From assembly GCA_013398295.1 (NCBI GenBank), contig VZSF01007311.1, forward strand, positions 372,001-436,000: a stretch of DNA of 64,000 nucleotides, written 5' to 3'. A program made the translations under genes and the position numbers. This DNA is from Chionis minor. Lineage: Eukaryota; Chordata; Aves; Charadriiformes; Chionididae. The notes under the pieces were generated by a model. It made no database searches. It saw nothing but the letters and a program-made list of their open reading frames with translations, and was not told the origin of the DNA. Numbering within the stretch: position 1 is the stretch's first letter; each line of letters starts with the position of its first letter. Positions 25,276 through 37,011 of this stretch are shown here, piece by piece.

Positions 25276-28200
25276 GATTGTCTTGGGACTCTATTTTCAT
25301 TCCATTGCCTTTTGTTATATTAGTATCTTTTGGATCATTTTACTTACCTGACAGGCAGTCATGCATAATGGTGTGCTTCTAGGTTGTATTATTTCTTTTC
25401 TGAATGGTTCCAGGACGTTTCAAGCAAAATTCTTTTTCAGTTCCTCTGTTATCCTAAAGAGCCTTCTTGAAAATTGCTGCTTTGCCATGAATAGAGGGCC
25501 GTGGCACAAGATGAGGAGACCATCAGGACTCTCCTGTCAGCAGCGCTGTTACCTCTCTCTGGGGACACAGATGTTACAGCGCCTGTGTGCTCCCAGGGCT
25601 GGGCTTGGACGAAAGATGGCATAAAAAGAGGTGGGGTGGGAGCTGGTAAATGTTTACTACCCAGTAATCTGGGTGCTTCCCAGATTACTGAAGGAATTTC
25701 TGTGCCAAAAACATACATGTCAGGAAGAAGCTGATATCCCTGTTTCACAAAGTTGTCATTATTAGAGCTATTGTCAGCCCAGTGACTGGACTCAAAGTGA
25801 GTCCTTAACATAAAAGTATAACAAGAAAAAAAATTTATATCAGTTCTATTTGAATTTTACCAGGTCTGCAATAATTGTCATAGAATTGTTCCTTTTGATA
25901 CTTTCCAGCAGTGTGAACAAGGTCTGAGAGGGCTTTTGTTGTTTCTGATCTTAGACACTAGGTCTACCCGTTCTGATCCAAGCTCCCGGGTCTGTGCCTG
26001 TATTTCATTCTGTGAGTCTTGAACAGAAAATGCATGAGGACTCCTGGGAGCAGGGATGGGACCGAGGCTTAAGCATGGTTAAGTCATTACTCCTCTTATT
26101 TCAGCTCTTTTTACCCCTTCACATCTTGCATTCCTAGCTGCACAGTGGCCCAGCTTAATAAGGGAGCAGGAAAATAACCCCATCGCAATCATACTATTAG
26201 AGCCACCACCCACAGTCAGGAGGTGGATTGGAAACTATTTAGGTTGAGGAAGGCTTAGAATAGAGCTCTCTCCAGACCAAATATTTATCCTACCAGGCTG
26301 AGCAATTGCTGCCTCCTATTCTCTAATTTATTCCTACTTTGGTACCTATTCCCCCAAGAGATCAGAGAAGACCCTCTTCAGACGCAACCTGTGCCTGGTG
26401 TTTCCTGTGGGTTAGTCCTTGGCATCTCCCTGCACAACATTCAGGTTCACTCCATCATGCAAGTTCCTCAGCATACTACAGAGATAAGACAAGGAGGTAA
26501 AGATGCCATCTGAGGTACCTCTCCGTTGCACTGAAGTGTTTTAATCATTTCAATATCTGAATTGGAAGGTGAGGGTTGGATTTATCCCACCCACTTTAGA
26601 CCATCTGGAAGATAGATGCTTGGTCCTGACTAATCATTTCAGCTATCTCTTTGTGCAGTGATGGCACATAGGTACCTCCAGGATTAGTTCTTCTCATCTC
26701 TCTCAGATCCCTGGTTTAGTGTGATCTGAACCTGCCTCTGCAACTGCCAGTCTCTCTGCAGGGATTTCTTAGGGAGACTGCATCATAAATTCAGACTGGA
26801 TCTCCATTTTTAGGTGGGTTAAGGTGGGTGAGATGTCATTCATTTCTACAGTACTCCATCAGAATATGGTCCATACATGGTCCACAGCGGACAATATTCA
26901 ATGCCTACAGCCTATTAGATCGACAGTGTACACAGGCCAAGTATACAAAAAAGTTGCTAGTTTTTCTGAGAACCTCACATTAAAAATCCAACAGAATCGA
27001 TTCTATATAGATATTGGATAGTAAAATAGAGTCCTGCCAGGGTGTTCATATTCACATCAGAGGGGAGTTGAAAGGAAGCGGAAAAAATGGTGGTCCCAGA
27101 TCTACGCATTAGCACACATGGCACAACAGACAGATTCCCAAAGGAGGAATGATGTGGTTGTAGCTTTTGCAGTGTTTGAAGTTTAAAAGACGGTATTTTA
27201 CAACGCTCTCCAGACATAGCTATGCATCTATACATATGTAGGGCACTGAAAGAATGTAATGATTTACTCAAGGGCAAAATGATATCCCACTTGCATAAGC
27301 TGTTCATCCCTTAGGCACTGGGAGATTATGCTGTCTTTTTCACTGAAGCCTTACTTGTGGCATTTAACCAGATCTAATACACTTGCTATTAGACAAACAC
27401 TGGGAGTTACAGTACCATAAAGATGCAAAGAAGGTTGCTTAAAGCAGAAGGCTCTTACCATATTAGGAACAGTTGTATTTACTGCAGTTTAGCTCATTCG
27501 ATAGTATTTAATATTATTAAGATTTTTCATAGCTTTAAAGGATATGCAAAGGTACTTTAAAATAGGTTTTTTAATGTCTGAGGGGAAAGGGATCGTGCAC
27601 GTAGTTTGTGTAGAAACTGTTGTTTTCCATTATGTTTGCGACTGGGAAGTTTATCTGTTAACCAGCTTGAACATCTCAGAATAGGAGATAACGGCCCAAA
27701 TCCCTTCCTGGTCCCTGAAGGGCAAAAGTACACTTCAGGAACAGTTTGCAGTGGTGGCTGTAAGCCATGCCAGTGCTGCTTGGTCCTACACGAGCTGTGT
27801 GGTGATCTACTTTCCAGTTTCAACACAGTAGCCTCAGGGCTGCTCTTGCTTGTACCAGTTTCCCAAATCCCCAGCATTGCTGCTGCGATTGTCCTGAGCA
27901 CAGGGAGACACGTGGGAGGCATGGAGGGGAGGTGGGGAGGAAAGGTGCCCTCATCAGAAGAGCCCACATTCTGGAGCATTCCTCCAAGATTTGTGCAAAG
28001 TAGCAAAAGTTGCTTAGATTTTGCAGTTTTTTCATTTTGCCCTTGGAGTGCCTCTAGAGGCTTTTTGTATGATTTTTTGGTAACGCTGTTGTGCTTTGTA
28101 TGTTTTTGTGAACAGTGAGGTTGTACTAATTAATATTGATCACTGTGTTTTCATATAGTGTTCCATTGTGATGGGGAAGCTGGCATATAAATAGTTTTCA

Positions 28201-30514
28201 ATCATTATTTGGCTATCATATATGAAATACTTCAAAAATATTGTTGGATGTAATTTAAAAAAAAATCATAGAAATGAAAGTTTTATTTTCCTTCTCCGCA
28301 TCCCTCCTTTTTTCTCTGACAATCAGCAATTAATTTAGTTCCCTGGATTTTGCAACAAGAGGTGACTGTTGTCTTCAAAGAGGATAGGGACTGCAAAATC
28401 TTCATGCTCCTGGGCAAGTATCACTGATGTTAGTGCAGGTCTTGGAACAACGCACGTTTGTAAGTGTGGATGGGAGGTGTCTGAACTTCTTTATTGCTTT
28501 TGGTAGCGTCTCTGAAGCAAATTTGTATTAGAACTGGCTGGGACATTTCTGAATAAATGGCAATTTATCAAATGTAAATGTTTCACAAAGATGTATCGAC
28601 ACAATTTTAAATGGAAAAGAGAGACAGAAGAGAAAGATTTTAGCAGTATGGTCACTAAAGTACTGGCCCTAGAAGGTGGGAGATGCCCAGCCAAGGCTTT
28701 TTAATTGCTTCAAGATTATCTGTGTTACAGAACTTTCACTCACAGCATGTAGATCTAGATTTGAAGCTTTTATCTGACTGACACCCATATCCTGGGCCAT
28801 GTCCTAAGCATTTAGACATCCACCTTCTTGCTGGAGTTGTCAATATTTTCACTCAATTATGCCTTAATGAATCTCTTTGAAAGGTTTTAGTTTCATTCTA
28901 CTGTGTAGTGGAACTAAGTTGTAAAACCCCAGTAGATATCACAAAACAGATTTGTCTTCTTTGAGCTTGTTATGTTTAGAGTGGATGTAGGTGGATCTAC
29001 ATATGGGAATAATTTTTTAAGTCTTTGAAGGTGTCATTCCAAAGATGCGTACCTGTAAATGTAAAAAATATATGCTTAAACTGTGGCTCTAGTAACGGTG
29101 AGAATCAGACATACAACCACATATATTTTAGTTTGTGTCTGGTATTAGCTGACAACAGCTCTTTCCAGAGCAAATGCTTCTCCCTAAAAGCACACATAAA
29201 AGAGACACTCAGCAAACATCATAATCTTAGCAGCAGATTTTCTGTACATAAAATTATAACAGTTTTTTCATTAATAAAGTGTAATATCTCACAACATTAC
29301 AGGCCCAGAAATAGAATCTTTATTCTTTTGAGTACAAGAAATCTGCAACCTACCAATGGAATCCATAGCTAATTGTCTGCCTAGGTCTCAAGATAATGCA
29401 CTTGGAAGGCATAAGGTAGGTTGTTTTCAGATATTTTATACAGTACTGTTACAGATAAATCATCTCCATTTATATGGAGAAAGATATGAAAAGTAGCTCC
29501 AGTAGCATTTCTAAAAATCCCCTTAAATATTTTGCATTTTCTTCCCTCGTGTAATGTGTGTGACGTCTCTGAACATCATATGTTCTTCAGGGGGTGTGAG
29601 AATTTTGCAGACATAAGGTTTGTATGAATTATATAACTGATTCATGGTTTTCCACCTACATGTAGATAACTATCCAAAATCCTGCTGATATTACTTCTAT
29701 GTGTCATCAGATAATTTTGTATTGAACTACAGATAGCTTTATTTTGAACCACAAAGTCCTTAGTAACTTCTTTGAAAAAATAACTATGGTGTATAAATAA
29801 ATATGCACGTGTTCCCTGTCTTGTTTTAGGCTTTAATTTTATTCACAAATGTCCCTTGGTAGTCACTGCATGAACATCTATCAGTAGAAGTTCTGCTCCA
29901 GATCACACAGAACACAATGTGGGAAACTTCTGCAATGGAATTGAGCAATTTGTATGAAGATTAATACTCATGTCTAAATCTTGACAGTAGCCTTTTAATC
30001 ACATTTGGAACAAAACCATCCACAGGATGAGAAAAAGGGTTAATGACACATCTTCCCTGGAAACAGCTTGGACAAACATGGTTCACTATATAATTTCATT
30101 TTTAAAAAACAGATTTATAGATTACATCTCACTGAATCAATTATTCCTGTAAATATAGAGAAAATAACTATCTTTCCAACAAGAAGCAGCTGTGTTTTTC
30201 CAATACTATTAAAATTTGAATTAATACTAAAAGGAACAAAAAATGAAGGGAGTAAGTCGATTATAGGCATTACTTGTTCCAAATGACATAATTCCACCAC
30301 AGGCTCCTCACTAAGTATTTATGGTAAAATGATACTTCAGCTTAAAACTATTATTGCTGAGCTCTTATTTGTATTTACTGTAAACTCTTCTCTATGGAAT
30401 TGGCAATCGGTCTCATGAACAAAAGGAAGAAGCAAAACTCAATATGAATAAAAAGCTTTTAGTTTAAAAATGTGATTAATTAAATCTCAGCTCTGGTCTT
30501 CACAGATTTCTTTC
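25276..30514. other. Gene-free DNA, moderately GC-rich in part
   Basis: No supported exon, RNA gene or mobile element. The segment at 27606-28000 is GC-richer and carries two opposing frames of 149 and 170 codons without any recognisable domain; opposing long frames of this kind argue for chance. A perfect hairpin is at 25662-25690. From about 28140 to 30500 the DNA is AT-rich, with many TATA-like and AATAAA-like strings that have no gene to attach to. Confidence 0.55.
25662..25690. other. Perfect 12-bp hairpin with five-base loop
   Basis: CAGTAATCTGGG (25662-25673) and CCCAGATTACTG (25679-25690) are exact reverse complements separated by TGCTT. No pairing continues directly outside. It is not followed by a T run, and this is not bacterial DNA, so it is not a terminator. 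It could be the hairpin core of a small foldback element or a chance structure. A twelve-base perfect arm at such short spacing is uncommon. Confidence 0.6.
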
Positions 30515-30825
30515 ACGGAGATGATGGCCGATAGGGACCAATATAATCAGTTGGTCTGACCTTCTCTGTCTGCAGATTTTTGCTCAGAAGCTGCATTAAA
30601 GCACGTTTTATAGGAAGACACATAATCATTTCTTGAAGACTGAGGGTTGTGATGAACTTACAGCCTCCTGATAAGCTGATCCAATGTTTAACTACCTTCA
30701 CAGCTAGGAAATCACACCTAATTTTAGGGTTCAAAACTGGGGTTTTCCCCCTTTAGCTTCAGTTCCAGCTATCAGATATTCTAGATGCCTTTGCCTGCAA
30801 GACTGGTGAACGCACCACTATGTGA
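30515..30825 (-). mobile_element. Ancient L3/CR1-like LINE remnant, minus strand
   Basis: On the plus strand the order of landmarks matches the reverse complement of an old L3/CR1-like 3' end, as is common in turtle and crocodile genomes and rarer in birds. The landmarks are 'agggaccaatataatcag' with 'ggtctgacctt' (30533-30563), 'gataagctgatccaatg' (30670-30686), 'aactaccttcac' (30690-30701), 'tagcttcagttccagctatc' (30755-30774) and 'cctttgcctgcaagactggtgaa' in interrupted form (30786-30810). Identity is low and the frame is destroyed, so only order and spacing make the case. It is the oldest recognisable repeat in the window. Ends are approximate, and the family name is from memory of consensus style, not a search. 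Confidence 0.7.
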
Positions 30826-33800
30826 ACAAAAGCTTTGTTCGTGGGTCAGATCTTTAAAAAATCCAGTAGTACCACTCAGTCTTCACAGCATAAATTGTGT
30901 CCTTTGTGGCCTGAATTATTTGTGGGCCCCTTTGCACACTCTGCAGTTTCTCCATTGTTACTCACATGGGACTGTCAAGAATCAGAAACAGGGTTCCAGT
31001 AACGGTCCTAGCAATGCTGTGTTCAGGGGCAAAGTGCATTCCCAGCTTGTTCTTACTCTTCATTCACATGTGAGCACCTTATTTAATGCCATGGCCACAA
31101 CGTTGAAACAGGTCAGTGAAGAGGCGCTTGGGTTTCTCTTGCGACTACTTCAACGAGTCTCTCGCCCTGTAAGCACAGCTGGTGTTCTTTGTACCCCCAC
31201 GACACAGCGCTTGCCTGCAGTAGAGTACATTTTGCTGGACTGTGATCAATAACTTCTCCCTAGTATCATTATTTACTGCCTCACCCATCTTGGTGGCATC
31301 TTTATTCTATGGTTATGAACCATATGTTCCATGGTTTGTTGATAAAAATGTCAAATAATGTTGGAACAAATTCTTCTAGGAGGTTTCAGGAGACATTATG
31401 GGTGCTGGATCTAGGACTAAGTATGAGGTGAAACTATTTCATTAATACCATAATGTGCCGCCCCAAATGGAAATCCTCTTTCTACCTCTCCATTGGCTCC
31501 CACTGCACTTTCAGGAGTCTTTGCTTCTGTCAGCATCTGAAAAAGTTTTTGAAACAAATTTCGGCTTCCTCTTGATTTATCTGCATAAAGGTGACAGATG
31601 GGTTGAATCTTTGAACCTCCCTTAATAAGCAACTAGATATTTTCAGGTAATAATATACACTACAGAATGCTTTATTGTTTAAATCCTTACTTGAATGCAA
31701 GTTTCAGCAATACAGCTATTGCACCTGGAGGAAAATATTTAAATGAGCAAATTCCAGGGAATGGCAGCATATCCCAAATACCTTTATATCAATCTAATCA
31801 TCTCCAAATACTATCAGAGGCATGACTGAACATTTTTACACTGTATTTACATATTTACAATGATTTTTTAAAAGTCTGATAGGACTGTGAAGACTGTAGA
31901 AGAATTAAGATGAAACCTGTGAGCTTTGTTGTATACTCTTGGAGGAGGCCAGTTGCACCAGGATGACTTAATGAAATGAGTTTAGAACGTAAGAAAAAAG
32001 TATTAGTGAAGATGAAGTGCAGAAGAAAGAACAATAAAAGAGGGACCTTTTAAAAGCAGTAGTGGTTGAACTTCTCCAGAACATGAAAGAGGCAGTAAGT
32101 GATCAAACAATGTAGATGGGTTTAGCTTGTCTGTGATACCATAAAGAAGTGTAAGAATCAGGCAAGGCACTTTCACAAGCCACCACATACGATGGTGGCA
32201 GAATAGGATGAAAATATAAGACCAGCCAAAAACTCAGGCTCTTGAAGGGCAGAGAATTCAGTTTGTTGGGAAGAGTTTTGTAAAAGCGTGCAGGAAAAGA
32301 TGGAGTACTGCTTGGTGGGTGCAGAAGGACAATATTAGAGAGGAGAGAAGTCACTGAATGCAGACAGCAGTACCAGCTTCTGTGAGGGTGAGCAAAGCGT
32401 GGAGGCAGTGCCCACTAAGCACTGTAGTTATCCCATGGTGCTATGGAGGAGTCCAAGGGTTACGAGGAGTGTTGCAATCCATTGTACATGGAGTACACCA
32501 CTGTTAAACTTCAAATCCTTGCTAAGTCAAGGTGTATATTTTAAAGTTAGGAGCTGTGCACTGTCTTGCAATGATCGATCAGATTTAGAATAATGACGTT
32601 TTCTCTAGCAGGTCAGTTCTCCGTGTTGCAGGAGATCACTTACCAGTAATCAGGCAAAATCTCTCACAAGGTGAAGACTGCAGAGTACTGCTGTCAAAAA
32701 GTGCACTGACTTATCAAACAGCCAAAGGAAAGAGGTGCACGAGGGGTGGTGAGAAAGAAAATGTAAGGAAGGATCTAACCTGAGTTGAATGCTTGCTGGA
32801 GTACCTCTCCAGTCCTTTTTAGTAAAGTCTGGTTTAGGCTTTTCTTCACATACACTACAGAGACTAAAACCTACTTCTCTTTCTAATACTTTGTGCAACA
32901 CGGATTGACCAAAGGGCTGGATTTAGACATGGTGTTGTCCTTGAGGCAGTGATTTTGCACCCAGAAATGCAGGAATTAGCTTCTCCTCCCCTTTAATGTA
33001 GAAGATTTACCACCAGCACAGAAGCCTGTGAGGCATTTTCCTCCTCTACCTCTAATGACACAGATGCCTAAAGTTCTTAGCCTGGAAACCTGAATTTACC
33101 TCTGCTTCTCTCTCCATGTGGGATGAATGATTCATTTTGTTCTCTGATGCTGTTTCCAACTGCAAAACTGTTACATAAAGGCATTCTGACCTTCTGCTTT
33201 TGATTCAGCTTTGGGAGATTCCTGTGCTCACCACCAAGACCTAGGTAGAGTAAACTTCAGGGTGATTTTGAGTCAAGTGTCAGCAATGTACACACAGTAT
33301 ATTTTTTATATTTGTGCTATTTTTCCTTAACACCGCACCTTCTGATATGTAACAGAGAGTCATCCTACTTCAAAATTCAGTATGTTTAAGCTAAATACTG
33401 CTTCATCTTTTCCGTGAAAGATCTCATTTCACATTGACATGACATTTACTCAGTCCCCATTCAAAAAGACTGTCCTGTTCAGGAAGGAACTCGAGCATCC
33501 GTCTAAATCACAAGACCATCGGTGGGAAGAATGTACAAAGGCATAGCTAATGAATAGGAATGGACCACACTGGGAATAAGTTACTCCCCATCACAATTAG
33601 AGTTAGTCTCCTTCTTGTTGTCTACTTTTAAAAACTAAAGTATGTATATTTCTTTTACTTGTCAAGTTCTTTCTCTTAATAATCTTCCTGGTTCTCATCA
33701 ATAATTTTTATTTCTACTCATGAGTTTTATACTTGTCTACAGAGAGGTACTTAAATACATATCCTCTGACTAGGCAGGCCCCGCACACAGGCGGCATCTG

Positions 33801-35927
33801 TTCAATACTGTGAATTTTTGAAGAGCTGAGGGCTGACCTGTGGAGAGACGGGTATTGGGCAACTGAGGTTTTCTTTTGCTTTCTGACACAGGTTTCCTCT
33901 CTTTGTAATACGGTAGGATGCTGCTTTGCTCCTACCATAATGACAAACCAGTCCCGACAAGGTGATTTTCAGTAGGTGAAACTTTCCAGTTTGTTAACAT
34001 TGTCTTGACTTTGGAAAACTGATAATTCGGACTTGCTGAGATGGTATACCTGATGCTTTCTACTATTGCCACTGAAGGAGGAGAAAAAAAGTAGGGAGTA
34101 ATGGAACACTATTAAATTTAGTTTGAGAAGTGTTATTAATATGCTTTATACAAAATCAAACAGGTATTTCAGTGCACTTTAAGCTGTTACTGAAACAGAT
34201 TAAAGCACTCATCTCAGCATTCTAGATATCATATTATTCTCTGTCAATGTGTTATTAAATAACATTGTATATATGACAAATGTGTTCCCTAAGCATTGAA
34301 ATGCTTTGTTTTGTTTGGGGAGGAGAGGGTATGCACAAAACAGCACTATTGGGCCATATTTTTAGCTGCTGCAAATTAACATAGCTCCACTGGGAGTAGT
34401 GCCAGGAATTTAAAATGAATGTTGAACTTACAGTAGAATCAGCTACTGTGGTACTTCAATGATGTGGAGGGCTGGGGTGTAGGAAACATTTGAAAGAAGG
34501 CATAATAGATTATCTGGGGATAAGCTTTGCTTCATTGCCAGGTGAACTGAATAAAATATTTCAAGCTGCAAAATATTGAAAGTCTGCGATCTGTTTCAGT
34601 ACTGGCATTATAAATGCCCTATAGAGGAAAAGCTGGTGCATACAAAAAACCGTACCTTTCTAATACAGTATAATTCCCTGTGTGCAGACTCTGAAGTAAT
34701 GGCTAAAACCCCTGTTGTTTATAAGCAGCATGGGGATTCACATATTCTCTAATGAAATCCCTGTTAAATAAGGCATATGGTCATTACCCTACGGTGTGAT
34801 GCAAAAGGAAAAGTATTATCCTGAATCAGAAATAAGATAAGAGGCATAAGATGAAACCATTAACAAATTTCCTTTTACAGATAGCAAAATGAGATAGCAA
34901 AACTTGTGCTTTGGAATTAGGTAATATTGGAAAAAGACAGTTTGGAGCCATAATATTTTTTAAAAGCTAAGTGAAATGCAACATACATTTAAATAAAGGT
35001 ACTTAACTATTCATATAGTGTGGCTGAATATTAAATGAATTGTATCAGCACGGAAAAAAGCATTTAGCACCATGGAGGACAGGTCAGTGGAGTCACTGCT
35101 ATCCAATGTGAGGTCCTAAAAGCAGAGAAAGTTAGAATATTGAAGGAACAGAGTAGAAAATACAACTGAAAGTAATGTAATATTGTGTAAATCAATCTTT
35201 CCTGTAATGCTGTGTTCAGTTGTGCTCAGCTTGCCTCAGCAGAGATATAAACAGGAAGAAGAAGGGTTCAAAACTGGGTCAGTGACACCACAAACACTAA
35301 TGGAACTCATCACTGTCAGTCATCACTAAAATAAAAACTAAAAAAAAAAAGAAAATAATTAATCTTACAGTAAATGACTGATGAAAACATCAACAGCTAT
35401 AGCAAACAAGGCACTGTCACAACTCCGACAAAGCTTTGCAGGGGAAAACCAAGTAAGAAATTATCATGGCCAGCAAGCATTCTCTTCAAAGATCATAATT
35501 TGCCCCAGCTGCTTTCAGTTCACTGGATGCCCCACCAGCTGGCTGGACAAGCCCCATCACTGTAAAGCAGGCACAGGAATCGAGTCTTTGGTAACAATAC
35601 CCATCTCTGGCTGTAAATCTCAACATGCTGGAAGAAAATTTTTGCCAAAAGGGAAACTGAGGCACTGAAGTTATTCCTCGATTTTTAAGGTGAGGTTTCT
35701 TAGCAAAAAAACATATGGAAGGCATGATACCCATCAAATAATATAGAATGGAACAAAAGCAAAACAAATTCATAATCCTGAAAGAAGAAACAAAGCCTAC
35801 AGCCCACTAGCTGGTTCAACTGCTGCCAGGTTGGTGCGCAAAATCCACTCCTACGTAAACTCATCACGGACATTGCTGAGAGCAGGATCCTAGTAAGTCA
35901 AAAAAGATTTTATTCATTCCTGCTGCA

Positions 35928-35946
35928 CCCCCCCCTCTCCCCCCCC
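35928..35946 (+). repeat. C-rich tract (C8-TCT-C8)
   Basis: Two runs of eight C are separated by TCT. The complementary strand offers long G runs, so quadruplex formation on the minus strand or an i-motif on the plus strand is possible in principle. It probably arose by slippage. No gene is adjacent. Confidence 0.7.
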
Positions 35947-36009
35947 AAATTATGTTCACACCTTAGGGTTCTGGTTTTAGCCCTTTAGAGAGTAGAAGTG
36001 AAATGAGGC

Positions 36010-36670
36010 ATTTCCCTCATTTAGGATGTAACATTAATGTGCAGCCTTTGCTGGTTTCTTTTAACATGCAATTATTTCTTCCTTGATAAGTTTCAAGTAA
36101 TTGGTGAGATAATGAAGTAGCTGTTCCCCAGGAATTACTATGTAACTTACATTATCTTGTCTTAATACAATGGGAGATAATAAAGTCAGAAACCTTTCAT
36201 TTCTCTACTGTTTTCTGCTCTTTTGCATGTTTATTTTACATACTAAGTGTTCGGCATTATAAAAAACGTCTCTTAAACCTCAGGCATGTGGTGTTTTAAC
36301 AGCACATCACTGATTTGCTCAGTGGATGTTTGTTTTGTTCTTATTAATTACAAATATGCATGTAATGATACACTGGTTTGATTTCATTATGTTACTGGCT
36401 TTCTAAAGCCATTGCCTAAGGAGTATAATACAATCTGCTGAGCCCTGGGCAGAGTGATTTACAGACTGCTCTACATTAACCTGTAGTTCATGCCTCACTG
36501 AGTGTTTTCCTCCCCTAATTAGAGACTAGCCAATTGCACTATTTATAATTACTTAATATGATGGGGATTTATCTAGAGATAGATTAAATAAAGAGAGATT
36601 TAACAAAAACACAGAACACAGACTAAACGTTTAATTAGCGGAACAATAAGTTTCAGAATACTAGGATCTT
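36010..36670. promoter_or_regulatory. Candidate conserved non-coding block with homeodomain cores
   Basis: Four TAATTA cores occur within about 290 bases (36345-36350, 36516-36521, 36546-36551, 36632-36637), one of them inside the palindrome CTAATTAG. The block also has a SOX-like ACAATGG near 36170 and a TTTGCATG octamer-like site near 36223. It lacks simple repeats, CpG and open frames. This mix is typical of vertebrate developmental enhancers. What is seen is motif density; enhancer function and conservation are inferred and cannot be judged without other genomes. AT-rich DNA produces TAATTA by chance at a fair rate, so confidence is limited. Confidence 0.3.
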
Positions 36671-36996
36671 GAAAATGTGCTTTCTATTAGTTTGTTCTTT
36701 TGTTGTTTGAGACCACTTTCTCCAGGTGGAAAACACATTGGCATAGTTACAAAAACCTCTCAGAGTCTTATATAGAAAACATTGACACAAAATTTTCATT
36801 TGAATAAATGTGTTAATGCAGATAACAGTATCTTGCGCTCTACCTCTTAAGAAACAGGAGTAATTGTTCCATATTCAAGGCTGTCACTAAATTCTGTTAC
36901 ACAGATTGTTGAGAGGGGTGTGACATACCTCCCCTTCAGATTTCTTTACATCAATTTCTGTGAAGTTAATTCAATTTTTTATTCATACTGAAATTT

Positions 36997-37011
36997 GGGG
37001 GGGGGGGGGGG
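36997..37011 (+). repeat. G15 homopolymer
   Basis: Fifteen consecutive G residues are seen, followed by TGG. Uninterrupted G runs of this length are uncommon in vertebrate DNA and are prone to quadruplex folding, replication slippage and sequencing error. The exact length in the assembly should be treated as uncertain. Confidence 0.8.

Noticed and set aside
27606..28118. 170-codon plus-strand frame with an opposing 149-codon frame
   Set aside because: Opposing long frames in one GC-richer patch are expected by chance. Cysteine-rich, low-information composition and no known family.
30785..31252. 155-codon plus-strand frame
   Set aside because: It starts inside an ancient LINE remnant read in the opposite orientation and matches nothing I know.
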